A stretch of 45,148 bases of DNA from Candidatus Bathyarchaeia archaeon (GCA_038852285.1 JAWCKG010000014.1:1-45148), one strand, 5' to 3'; positions 35,174-43,509 are shown, counted from the first letter of the stretch. Translations and numbers: made by a program. The notes: generated by a model not told the origin, from the letters alone.

Positions 35174-36211
35174 ATGAAGGTGTTAATAGTAGGTTTCGGA
35201 GTAGTGGGGCGTAGCGTAGCTGAGCTCATAGCAGACCATCCTCCATCCTCGCTGGGTCTCAGCGACGTGAAGGTTGTAGGTGTCTCCGATGCCAGCGGTT
35301 CAATCATAGATGAAAGAGGCGTAGACCTCCGTAAAGCTGTGAAGGAGAAGGCTCGGAAAGGCAGCTTGATGAGGTCCAGCCTTGAAAATAAGAGGCCGCT
35401 TACCGGGGAGGAATTGATAGACCAGGTACACGCGGATATACTTGTTGAGACAACGCCCACAAACATCTCCACAGGGGAGCCTGGTTTGACCCACATCCAG
35501 AAAGCGTTGAGGAGCGGCCTCCACGTAGTCACTACCAATAAGGGCCCGTTGATTACCTCCTTCAAGGAGCTTAAGAAAATGGCTGAGAGAAAACAGATAT
35601 GTCTCCGTTACAGTGGCGCCGTCGGCGGAGGCACACCCATACTAGACTTCCTCGACTTCTTAAGGCCTGAAGGGGTTCAATCCGCCAGGGGGATCCTGAA
35701 CGGAACCACCAACTACATCCTCTGGAGAATGGAGAAGGGAGGCGTAACCCTTAATACCGCGATGAAGGAGGCTAAAACCCTTGGCTACGCTGAGAAGGAC
35801 CCCTCCCTAGACCTTAAAGGCTTGGACACGGCGTGTAAGCTGGTGATAATGGCCAACCATCTTGGGATGGAAAAACGGTTATGTGAGGTTGACATCAAAG
35901 GAATAGAAGGGTTAAAAGCTGCGGATCTCTTTGAAGCCCAGCGAAGGGGCAGGGTAATCCGTCTCATAGGCACATTAGACTGTGAAAACGGTGAACTGAA
36001 AGTGTCCACTGAGGAGATACCTGTAGGAAGCGCTTTACATGTGGAAGGATGCCTCAACGCGTTAACCGTCAAGACAAAGCTGGGCGCTCAAACCCTCATT
36101 GGAACAGGCACCGGGGGAAGGGTTACAGCAGCCTCAGTCATCCGGGACCTCTTCTACATCGCTCATAGAAACTGGGGAAAAACAGCGGTAACTCAGGTGG
36201 CGGCTAAATGA
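35174..36211 (+). CDS. hom: Homoserine dehydrogenase
   Basis: The 345-residue protein has an N-terminal NAD(P) motif VGFGVVGRSVAELI, the NKGPL motif, SGAVGGGTPI, and the family signature LNGTTNYILWRM followed by the AKTLGYAEKDPSLDLKGLD helix. It reduces aspartate semialdehyde to homoserine, the branch point for threonine and methionine. No ACT regulatory domain is attached. It lies 8 bases after the sulfur carrier gene and overlaps the E1-like gene by four bases. Confidence 0.95.
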   Translation: MKVLIVGFGVVGRSVAELIADHPPSSLGLSDVKVVGVSDASGSIIDERGVDLRKAVKEKARKGSLMRSSLENKRPLTGEELIDQVHADILVETTPTNISTGEPGLTHIQKALRSGLHVVTTNKGPLITSFKELKKMAERKQICLRYSGAVGGGTPILDFLDFLRPEGVQSARGILNGTTNYILWRMEKGGVTLNTAMKEAKTLGYAEKDPSLDLKGLDTACKLVIMANHLGMEKRLCEVDIKGIEGLKAADLFEAQRRGRVIRLIGTLDCENGELKVSTEEIPVGSALHVEGCLNALTVKTKLGAQTLIGTGTGGRVTAASVIRDLFYIAHRNWGKTAVTQVAAK

Positions 36212-37257
36212 ACGGTGTAGGGCTTAACGACCATGAGCTGGAGCGATACTCAAGGCAAATCATGCTAGACCTAATTGGATACCAAGGACAGGTAAAGCTG
36301 AAGAAGAGCAAAGTATGCGTGATTGGGCTGGGCGGCCTCGGAGTGCCCATATCGATTCGACTGGCCACCATGGGCGTTGGACACTTGAGGGTCGTCGACA
36401 GGGATGTAGTCTCCCTCTCGGACCTACATCGCCAATACCTCTACGACGATCAAACATTATACAAAGCGAAAGTGGAAGCCGCTTCAGAGAGGCTGAGTAG
36501 GATGAACCCATACGTCACCGTAGAACCCCTCACAGACTCCATCACCCCCAAAAATGTTAAGAGAATCGTTAAAGGCTTCGATGTGGTGTTAGATGGCCTT
36601 GACTCCATAGAAGCCAGATACTTGGTTAACGCCGCCTGCGTGGAGGAGAAAATCCCCTACGTTTACGGGGGAGCCATACAAAGCATGGGAAATGTTACCA
36701 CAATTCTGCCTGGAGCCACGCCTTGTCTAGAATGCTTCATGCCAGGGATCAAGGATGAGTGGACGCCCCAATGCTCTGTTGTAGGAGTATTCCCACCCAT
36801 CCTAGACACCGTAGCCGCCATCGAGGTTTCCGAGGCCATTAGAATAATAACCGGCGATGAACCTAAACTGGCTGGAAAATTGCTTTTCATCGACCTTAAA
36901 CTCCTCGATTTTCACATCGTAGAGGTTAATCGGTATAGACAATGCCCTGTCTGCGGGGAACCTAGAAGATATCAGGCCCCGGAAATCCCCCTCTTAGAAG
37001 AGGAATGCGCTAGAAACGGAAAAAGAACCTTCATTTCGACTCCTAAAGAAGCCTCAGACATTGACATACCCCAACTTCAACGGAAAGTCAACTCGTATGG
37101 GCTGAAGGTTAAAAGCGAGGGAAAACTACACATAACCTTCCACTACAACGACACCGTCGTTACCGTGATGAAAAGCGGTGTGATCATCGTTCAAACAAGG
37201 CTTACAGGAGAAAAAGATGAGATCATGAAAGAGATCTACAAGCTGCTGGCCGATTAG
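36208..37257 (+). CDS. E1-like adenylyltransferase (MoeB/ThiF/UbaA family) with extra C-terminal domain
   Basis: The 349-residue protein has the ATP motif VIGLGGLGVPISIRLA, the arginine finger region DLHRQYLYDD, zinc ligands PCLEC (C173, C176) and CPVC (C246, C249), and a candidate catalytic C189 (TPQCSVVG). It should adenylate the C-terminal Gly of ubiquitin-like carriers. About 85 residues follow the second zinc pair, ending in a small alpha/beta unit (KLHITFHYNDTVVTVMKSG), which is longer than minimal MoeB and lacks a rhodanese domain. Its overlap with hom and proximity to the GG-ended carrier make that carrier its natural substrate. Confidence 0.9.
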   Translation: MNGVGLNDHELERYSRQIMLDLIGYQGQVKLKKSKVCVIGLGGLGVPISIRLATMGVGHLRVVDRDVVSLSDLHRQYLYDDQTLYKAKVEAASERLSRMNPYVTVEPLTDSITPKNVKRIVKGFDVVLDGLDSIEARYLVNAACVEEKIPYVYGGAIQSMGNVTTILPGATPCLECFMPGIKDEWTPQCSVVGVFPPILDTVAAIEVSEAIRIITGDEPKLAGKLLFIDLKLLDFHIVEVNRYRQCPVCGEPRRYQAPEIPLLEEECARNGKRTFISTPKEASDIDIPQLQRKVNSYGLKVKSEGKLHITFHYNDTVVTVMKSGVIIVQTRLTGEKDEIMKEIYKLLAD

Positions 37258-37332
37258 TAAAGAAGGCCTTGAAGGTTCTTGAATTCAAAGGAAGAGCCTC
37301 GTAGACCAACCGAAAAGTGAATCACCATATCT

Positions 37333-37350
37333 GATTCATTTAAATGAATC
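37333..37350. repeat. Perfect 18-bp palindrome after the E1-like gene
   Basis: GATTCATTTAAATGAATC is identical on both strands with no spacer. It lies 75 bases downstream of the last gene of the thrC-hom unit. It may be a protein-binding site or part of a terminator; no second copy was seen. Confidence 0.65.
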
Positions 37351-37599
37351 GGGTCTTGACGTGCCGTGTTAACGCGACATGCATCTAAACTCTCCAAATG
37401 GGCCTCCTCACCATCTCCTGCGGCGCGTTACACACGAATGAAGCCCACAACGGCTTTAAGAAATCAATTTTAATATAGGGCACCTCCGTTTACAGCGAAA
37501 ACTTTCTATGGGATACCATTGAGTGACATAGGGTAAGATAAGGGCTTGTACTGTGCCTTATTTATACGCCTCACATTTAAGGCTTCGAAAAGCTCCTCC

Positions 37600-38085
37600 T
37601 ATCTCCCGGTACCCCATTGACCAGGGTTGTCAGCTTGATGCTAGCAGGTTGGATGGCCGCATAGGCTTCGACCGCTCCGGAGGGTTCTTCAATAGCTTCC
37701 ATGTAGATGGTTGTAGAAGCACTTCACCATAAGCTTCAAAGGCTGGGCAATGGCTCGACCTTGTTCCGTGTCAGAACTCTCATGCCTTTAGGGTAGCCTC
37801 GCTCCTCGAGGGCCAGAGGACGCTGGCGCCCCTCATCCACAAGGGCCCATTGTCGCTGCCGCATCTATCCGAGACGCGACCAGATAGAGCGACGCCGAGA
37901 GGATTGGCCTAGCATGGCTTGCGTAGACGGACGGAGCCCCCCTTTGAGGCGGATCTCTGACGACCACGGGCATAGATCTGGCATCCAATGGCCTTCAACT
38001 TCGTCTCATCCACTGCCACCGCCTTCCTAATCCTCCTCTTAAACGCGGGCAGGCCCTGAGCCCTAAATGCCGGCACCTTATAGAC
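37600..38085 (-). pseudogene. Decayed transposase remnant
   Basis: On the minus strand, pieces such as FKRRIRKAVAVDETKLKAIG followed by shifted frames with stops resemble the first-aspartate region of archaeal IS DDE transposases (VAVDETKLK). Borders are approximate, and no complete reading frame survives. Confidence 0.45.
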
Positions 38086-38102
38086 TTATGGCCCACCTTA
38101 CA

Positions 38103-38120
38103 GGCTCTGTTAAATTAAGG
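38103..38120 (+). repeat. Lone IS6-like terminal repeat
   Basis: GGCTCTGTTAAATTAAGG matches the left end of the element at 27463-27480 in 16 of 18 positions. It points rightward, toward the TauE operon, and no partner end is clear, so it is the scar of an older element. Confidence 0.6.
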
Positions 38121-38311
38121 GTTCTCAATGGTTAGCCGTGGTTTCCTCGTTGTTTGAGGTGTTGGAGATGGGCTGGATCTCAGCCTCAACCTAGCTGGAA
38201 AGCCCATCCTGAGCCCTTAATTGGCGAGGATGCCTTTAAGGCCAACGGACGACAGGACCCCGCAGCCACCTCGAGTTTACACGACCCCCTTGTTTGGTCA
38301 AAAAGCTTAAA

Positions 38312-38339
38312 TATAACATTGTTATAATAACGCTGTTAT
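38312..38339. promoter_or_regulatory. Tandem palindromes at the TauE start, candidate operator (site 2)
   Basis: TATAAC-ATT-GTTATA at 38312-38326 is followed directly by a second inverted repeat of the same spacing, ATAAC-GCT-GTTAT at 38327-38339, which overlaps the ATG at 38338. The first copy overlaps the TATA-like box (TTAAATATAA). It is identical to site 1 over 16 bases. Binding would block both TBP and the transcription start. Confidence 0.65.
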
Positions 38340-39303
38340 GACCTATGAGCTCCAGAACATGGAACATAATCTTCCAATTCTCACTCTTCAAGCATATAAA
38401 CTAAAATCTTTCAACTCATTCAAAACACCTAATGTAGCCGAGGCTAAACATCGAATCTGGATAATCGCGTTTCCAGCAATAGTCGCAGCAGCTTTCCTCT
38501 TTTTAAAGGAAACCCCCAATCCCTCATCAAGCTATCCTTTAATAGGATTCATCACAGGGATCCTGGTAGGAGTCTCAGGGGTGGGCGCTGGCTCAATCCT
38601 AACTCCTACCTTAATTTTAGGCTTCGGTGTAACACCTCTCATAGCCGTTGGCACCGATCTAATTCACAGCTTCCTCATGAAATCCATTGGCTCAATGAAA
38701 CATCATAATCAGAGGACTGTCGACAGGAAATTGACGAAACGGTTGCTGATAGGCGCGGCGCCAGCCTCCCTAATAGGCGCCTTACTAACATCTCACCTGG
38801 CCAAAGATAGCCTTAACCAAGTTAATGGATGGATCACCCTTACACTTTCAGCTTTATTAACCTTAACCGGCGTCTTAACACTGTTTCAAACCTTCAACCT
38901 AGTTAACTCACCATATCGGAAGCCATTACTCTCAGCTTCATCCTCCGCTTACAGCGCGGTGGCCATCATGGTGGGCTTCTTGGTGGGCTTTTTAGTCAGC
39001 GTGACTTCCGTAGGCGGCGGAGCCTTATTGATGCCCTTCCTACTCACATTATTTCCCATATCGCTACGTCAGGTGGTTGGAACCGATATATCGGTTGCCG
39101 CCGTCCTTACAGCCATACCAGGCCTCACCTACCTTTACTTTGGAGCAGTAAACCTGAGGCTTTTGGGTTTGCTGCTCATAGGCTCAGTGCCCGGAATTTT
39201 AATCGGGTCCAGCTTAAATCACAGGGCGCCAAATAAGGCTATAAGGCTCTTATTGGGCGTCATTTTAACCAGCCTAGGTTTAATCATGATATGGTTTAGG
39301 TAG
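38338..39303 (+). CDS. TauE/SafE-family sulfite/organosulfonate exporter
   Basis: The 321-residue protein has about eight membrane helices in two repeats, with the family motifs GILVGVSGVGAGSILTPTLIL and GFLVGFLVSVTSVGGGALLMPFLL, each followed by an AVGTDL or VVGTDI turn. Members move sulfite, sulfoacetate or similar anions across the membrane. It opens the sulfate assimilation cluster 7 bases before the APS reductase, so control of sulfite or sulfate movement is likely. Direction is not readable. The ATG follows the promoter box at leaderless distance; a later ATG at 38359 is an alternative. Confidence 0.88.
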   Translation: MTYELQNMEHNLPILTLQAYKLKSFNSFKTPNVAEAKHRIWIIAFPAIVAAAFLFLKETPNPSSSYPLIGFITGILVGVSGVGAGSILTPTLILGFGVTPLIAVGTDLIHSFLMKSIGSMKHHNQRTVDRKLTKRLLIGAAPASLIGALLTSHLAKDSLNQVNGWITLTLSALLTLTGVLTLFQTFNLVNSPYRKPLLSASSSAYSAVAIMVGFLVGFLVSVTSVGGGALLMPFLLTLFPISLRQVVGTDISVAAVLTAIPGLTYLYFGAVNLRLLGLLLIGSVPGILIGSSLNHRAPNKAIRLLLGVILTSLGLIMIWFR

Positions 39304-39309
39304 AAGAAA

Positions 39310-40041
39310 ATGAGTGGAGAAAACGAGTTGGAGGAGTTGAAGCGGAGGTTTGAAGGTGAAACAGCCGAAGAGATCTTAAAATGGGCGTTGGAGAGGTTTC
39401 ATCCAAAAATAGCCCTAGCCTCAAGCTTCGGCGCTGAGGATGTGGTTTTAATCGACATGTTATGCAGGGTTCATGTAAACCCACGGATATTTACTATAGA
39501 CACGGGTAGGCTACCTCAGGAAACGTACGTCTTGATCGACCGGATTAGGGAGAAGTACGGCATAACCGTAGAGGTCTACTTTCCCAAGACAGAGGATGTC
39601 GAAGCGATGACCAGAGAGCACGGCCTAAACCTATTCTACAAAAGCTTTGATTTAAGAGTTCTATGCTGCAATGTGAGGAAGGTTGAACCTCTGACGAGGG
39701 CCTTGAAAAACTTAGAGGCTTGGATAACGGGTTTAAGGAGGGAGCAGGCCTCCTCTCGAGCAAACCTTGCGAAAATAGAGTTAGATCGAGATCATGGAGG
39801 TTTGCTGAAGATTAACCCGATAGCGGACTGGTCTAGGAAACAGGTATGGAGCTACATAATGGAAAATAGGGTTCCATACAATGAGCTTTACGATAAAGGG
39901 TACTCCAGCATAGGTTGCGCTCCTTGTACAAGGCCGATTAATTCAGGGGAGGATGAAAGGGCCGGTAGATGGTGGTGGGAGGAAGGCACCGTAAAGGAAT
40001 GTGGGTTACATCACAAATTTAGGGTGAAGAATAAGCCTTAG
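39310..40041 (+). CDS. cysH: Adenylylsulfate (APS) reductase, assimilatory CysH type
   Basis: The 243-residue protein has the PP-loop-like ASSFGAEDVVLIDM, FTIDTGRLPQETY, the arginine-rich ITGLRREQASSR and the catalytic ECGLH (C231). It also has the [4Fe-4S] ligands CC (C119, C120) and CAPC (C203, C206), which mark the APS-using form rather than the cluster-free PAPS form. It reduces APS to sulfite and AMP with thioredoxin or glutaredoxin. It lies between the TauE gene and ATP sulfurylase, which supplies its substrate. Confidence 0.95.
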   Translation: MSGENELEELKRRFEGETAEEILKWALERFHPKIALASSFGAEDVVLIDMLCRVHVNPRIFTIDTGRLPQETYVLIDRIREKYGITVEVYFPKTEDVEAMTREHGLNLFYKSFDLRVLCCNVRKVEPLTRALKNLEAWITGLRREQASSRANLAKIELDRDHGGLLKINPIADWSRKQVWSYIMENRVPYNELYDKGYSSIGCAPCTRPINSGEDERAGRWWWEEGTVKECGLHHKFRVKNKP

Positions 40042-40084
40042 AAGGAGGGGAGATGGGACGACATCGGAGCCATACGGCGGGAAA

Positions 40085-41263
40085 TTGGTCTCTAGGGTTA
40101 TGGACGATAGGGAAAAGTTAAAATTGTTAGGGGAGCTCGATGAGCTTCCAATACTGGAGGTAGATAAAAGAGCAGCGTTGGACGTCGAGAAAATCGCTGT
40201 GGGAGCTTACAGTCCTTTAGATGGGTTCATGGTTGAAGATGAGTACCTGAGCGTGTTGTATAAAGAGAGGTTGTTAAACGGCCTACCCTGGACGATCCCC
40301 ATAATGCTCACTCCAAGATTCGCCAACTCGGTGAAGAATGTAGAGACAGGAGAAGACATAATACTGTGTTTTCAAAGAAGGCCAATTGGTGTTCTACGCT
40401 TAGAAGAGAAATACACCTACGATAAAAGGATACTTGCTAAGCAAGTTTACGGTGTGCATGATCCCCATCATCCAGACATAGAGAAACTTCAAGCCTCAGG
40501 AGAAATAGCTCTAGGAGGTAAGGTGAAGTTAATTAACCCAACGCTTGAAGCGTTTCGAGAGTTAACGCCAAAGGAGGCGCGCGGCGAATTTAATATGAGA
40601 GGGTGGTCCACAATCGCCGCCTATCAAACTAGGAATCCTCCTCACTGGGCTCATGAATATATTCAAAGATGTGCGATGGAAATCGTGGACGGCCTTTTTA
40701 TTCACCCCGTCATCGGAGAGTTGAAACGTGGAGATTTCCCACCTGAAGCCATAATTCAAGGCTACATGCCCTTAATCGAACATCACTATCCGAAAAATCG
40801 GGTTCTTCTTTCCCCACTCTCAATTTCCATGAGATACGCTGGACCTAAAGCGGCTGTGTTCTTGGCGATCATAAGAAAAAATTATGGATGCACCCATTTC
40901 ATCGTGGGTAGGGACATCGCCGGTGTTGAAAACTTCTATGAACCATACGCCGCCCATGAAAAGCTTAAAGAATTGGACATTGGCATAGAGCCAATTCTCT
41001 TCAAGGAATCATTTTACTGTAAACGTTGTCGGATGATGGCGACGGAGAAGACTTGCGGTCACAGGATGGAGGATCGATTAGAAATTAGCATGACGATGAT
41101 TAGGGACATGATATCCCGGGGGGTTACGCCCCCAGAGGAGGTGATGAGGCCTGAGGTGGCGGAGATTTTACTTCATTTTAGGAGTGAGTTAAGCCGGCCC
41201 CGGGAGATAGAAGACGACCGAGACACTCCATCGTCTCAGACAAATCATGGGGCCGTCGTTTAA
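40085..41263 (+). CDS. sat: Sulfate adenylyltransferase (ATP sulfurylase)
   Basis: The 392-residue enzyme has the family motifs YSPLDGFMVE, QTRNPPHWAHEYIQR (the HxGH-like ATP site), RYAGPKAAVFLAIIRKNYGCTHFIVGRDIAG and a zinc-type region CKRCRMMATEKTCGH. It makes APS from sulfate and ATP in the cytoplasm. ATG 40100 (MDDREKLK) is a more natural start than the TTG at 40085. It is followed three bases later by an ECF-S-like membrane protein. Confidence 0.95.
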   Translation: MVSRVMDDREKLKLLGELDELPILEVDKRAALDVEKIAVGAYSPLDGFMVEDEYLSVLYKERLLNGLPWTIPIMLTPRFANSVKNVETGEDIILCFQRRPIGVLRLEEKYTYDKRILAKQVYGVHDPHHPDIEKLQASGEIALGGKVKLINPTLEAFRELTPKEARGEFNMRGWSTIAAYQTRNPPHWAHEYIQRCAMEIVDGLFIHPVIGELKRGDFPPEAIIQGYMPLIEHHYPKNRVLLSPLSISMRYAGPKAAVFLAIIRKNYGCTHFIVGRDIAGVENFYEPYAAHEKLKELDIGIEPILFKESFYCKRCRMMATEKTCGHRMEDRLEISMTMIRDMISRGVTPPEEVMRPEVAEILLHFRSELSRPREIEDDRDTPSSQTNHGAVV

Positions 41264-41266
41264 GAA

Positions 41267-41890
41267 ATGAAAACTGTTAGTCAGAAAGGTTCAGTGAATA
41301 TCGAAGGAAAAGCCTTGAAAGCTAAAGATTTAGTTTTGATCGCTGTGTTCTCAGCCCTATGGACGGTTTTACAGATCCAGCTCGGTCCAATCATCGGTCG
41401 ATTCTCTATAGGTCCAATCTCGCTTCACGGCTCTGTGAACAGGGTGGTCGGTTGGCTTCTCATGACCGTGCTGGCCCATCAAACCTCAGGGTTCGGGAAG
41501 ATTAGCCTTATGAGTACAATTTCTGCGTTTGGCACAAGGACTATAAGAGTCAATCCTCTTGAAGGGTTAATAGTCGGCTCAGGTTATGCGCTTGGGGGCC
41601 TCATATTCGACTTGCTGGCCAACATTAAACGCAAATCAGTGGACGAGGCGCCAGCTTATCTTTACCTCCTAATAACCGTCGTATCCAGCCTAGCGGCCTC
41701 AACACCTTATTTACTTTCTAGAACGTATTTCTTGGGGCTGAAGGGATTCGTAATAGCCTCGTCTCTGTACTTTTTCTCCACGGTTAAAGGGGTCGTCTTC
41801 AGCCTCTTCGGATCCAGCTTAGGGATTCAGATTAATGCTCGTTTGAAGGGATTGGTGCGGATCGAAAGGCTTGAACAGGTTCACGGCTAA
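41267..41890 (+). CDS. Membrane protein, ECF transporter S-component-like, in sulfate assimilation cluster
   Basis: The 207-residue protein has five to six helices, opening with AKDLVLIAVFSALWTVLQIQLGP, a typical S-component first helix, and later GYALGGLIFDLLANI and helix SLYFFSTVKGVVFSLFG. No ECF ATPase is encoded here. It starts 3 bases after sat, so it is in the same transcript as APS reductase and sat. Transport of sulfate or of a sulfur-metabolism cofactor is suggested only by position. It could be a sulfate or siroheme-precursor importer of a new kind. Confidence 0.62.
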   Translation: MKTVSQKGSVNIEGKALKAKDLVLIAVFSALWTVLQIQLGPIIGRFSIGPISLHGSVNRVVGWLLMTVLAHQTSGFGKISLMSTISAFGTRTIRVNPLEGLIVGSGYALGGLIFDLLANIKRKSVDEAPAYLYLLITVVSSLAASTPYLLSRTYFLGLKGFVIASSLYFFSTVKGVVFSLFGSSLGIQINARLKGLVRIERLEQVHG

Positions 41891-41925
41891 TGGCCTAGAA
41901 ATTCGTTTCATCAATTAACTTAATA

Positions 41926-41940
41926 TATAACGGAGTTATA
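41926..41940. promoter_or_regulatory. Palindrome TATAAC-GGA-GTTATA, candidate operator (site 3)
   Basis: This exact match to the sulfur palindrome overlaps the AATATATAAC box upstream of the sulfite reductase, 57 bases before its ATG. The centre triplet differs from sites 1 and 2 (GGA instead of ATT), while both arms are unchanged, as expected for a dimer-bound site. Confidence 0.65.
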
Positions 41941-41997
41941 CTATGAAGGCATTATTCATTCATAAACAAAAATCCGACGAAGCCAAGAGGTTAAAAC

Positions 41998-43506
41998 ATG
42001 AAGTCTCTAATCTCCTATGAAATAGAACGGTTCATAAGCCGATACTCGATTGGAAGAGATGAGCCCAAGAGCGAAAGAGGATCATCGCACTTTCTCCGCA
42101 TAAAGGTTCCAGGGGGAAGACTAACCTCTAAGCAACTTTTGGGAATCGCTGAGCTGGCTCAGAAATATGGGAGGGCTAGAGGAGAGGTAACTGACAGACA
42201 GGATATTCAACTCCACTGGATCGAAGCTGAAGACGCTCTAGAAATCTTTCATAGAATGGATGAGTTAGGCTTCACCACCGACATGTGCGGTCAAGGTTTC
42301 AGCGGACCTAGATATGGAGATGTAAGGAACATTGTATGTTGCCCGGTGTCTGGAATCGAAGAAGGCGAGCTAATAGACGTCTATCCAATTGTGAAAAAGT
42401 TAACCAACTTCTTTACCGGAAACCGAGACTTCCTAGATTTGCCTAGAAAATTCAAGATCGCCATCTCTGGTTGCGGATCAGATTGTACAAGGATTAAAAT
42501 CAACGACCTCGGGTTAATCGCCGTAGAAAAAGATGGGGAAGCGGGGTTTACAATGATGGTGGGGGGAAGCGTAGGAGCCTCCCTCCCCGGACCCATACTG
42601 GCGGAGCCTATGTTCAAATTCATCAAACTGGAAGATCTCTTTGACATCGTAGTGGCGACCGTGGAAACGTTTAGGGACTATGGAAGCCGGGAAAGCAAGG
42701 CTAAAGCTAGGTTTAAATGGCTCATCAAAGAATGGGGTGTTAAAAAATTTCTATCCATTTTAGAGAAAAAGGCCGGTAGAAAGCTAGAGGAATATAAAGG
42801 GCCCCTCTTTATAAAGGAGAAAGATCACAGTGGAATACAGCCGCAAAAGCAGGAAGGACATTACTACGTTCACATCCCATTGATCGGTGGATTACTCGCC
42901 GCTCACGACATGATTAACCTCGCTGAACTCGCGGAAGAGTATGGGAGCGGGGAGCTAAGGCTCACACCTCAACAGAATATCCTAGTTCCGAACATAAAGG
43001 ATGTGGAAAGCGCTACGAGAATGTTGAAGCGATGCGGCTTCAAACTCGAAGGCGCCGATCTCAGATGGGGGAGCATTGGATGTGCCTCCGATTTTTGCGG
43101 TAAAACCAAGCCACCTCACGCCAAGGAGGTGGTGAAAAGCGTAGTGGAACACCTTGAAACTTGTTTCGACCATATTGTATTGAGCGTCGCGGCAATTAGG
43201 GTTCATGTCAGCGGATGCCCAAACGACTGCTGCGCCGCTAAGACAGCTGTTGTAGGGTTTCAGGGCAGGCCGACTAAGGAGGGGGTTGAATTAAAGCAAC
43301 ACTACAGTCTTCTTCTCGGAGGGGAGCCTTGGAAAAACAAACTATCCAGGCTAGTCGTCGAAAAAGCTTCGCTGGAAGAGCTGAAAAATGGACTTGAAGC
43401 TTTATTAAAAAAATACGTAGAGTTAAGGCATGGGCGTGAAACTTTGGCTGAGTTCTGTAACAGGCATACTATAGAGGAGTTAAAATCATATCTGGAGGGT
43501 TTTTAA
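41998..43506 (+). CDS. Sulfite reductase (siroheme, [4Fe-4S]; nitrite/sulfite reductase family)
   Basis: The 502-residue protein has two repeated ferredoxin-like/siroheme halves: GRARGEVTDRQDIQLHWI and DVRNIVCCPVSGIEEGE in the first, and SGELRLTPQQNILVP with cluster cysteines C362, C367 and C407, C411 (SGCPNDC) in the second. It reduces sulfite to sulfide with six electrons. The first cysteine pair is spaced CASDFC (four residues between) instead of the usual five, a small oddity. Reductant is unknown; a GAGGTT site lies before the ATG. Its own palindrome suggests a second promoter within the cluster. Confidence 0.9.
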   Translation: MKSLISYEIERFISRYSIGRDEPKSERGSSHFLRIKVPGGRLTSKQLLGIAELAQKYGRARGEVTDRQDIQLHWIEAEDALEIFHRMDELGFTTDMCGQGFSGPRYGDVRNIVCCPVSGIEEGELIDVYPIVKKLTNFFTGNRDFLDLPRKFKIAISGCGSDCTRIKINDLGLIAVEKDGEAGFTMMVGGSVGASLPGPILAEPMFKFIKLEDLFDIVVATVETFRDYGSRESKAKARFKWLIKEWGVKKFLSILEKKAGRKLEEYKGPLFIKEKDHSGIQPQKQEGHYYVHIPLIGGLLAAHDMINLAELAEEYGSGELRLTPQQNILVPNIKDVESATRMLKRCGFKLEGADLRWGSIGCASDFCGKTKPPHAKEVVKSVVEHLETCFDHIVLSVAAIRVHVSGCPNDCCAAKTAVVGFQGRPTKEGVELKQHYSLLLGGEPWKNKLSRLVVEKASLEELKNGLEALLKKYVELRHGRETLAEFCNRHTIEELKSYLEGF

Positions 43507-43509
43507 GGT

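Larger units (their letters stand above)
37258..38311. other. Accessory gap with insertion-sequence remnants
   Basis: Between the E1-like gene and the TauE gene there is no intact gene. It holds an 18-bp palindrome (37333-37350), a decayed minus-strand transposase (37600-38085) and a lone IS6-like terminal repeat (38103-38120), each listed separately. The rest shows only short frames. Confidence 0.55.

Noticed and set aside
41943-42020. 25-residue frame overlapping the sulfite reductase start, as a leader peptide
   Set aside because: Its ATG sits at or before the expected transcript start, it has no ribosome-binding site, and there is no run of cysteine or other regulatory codons.
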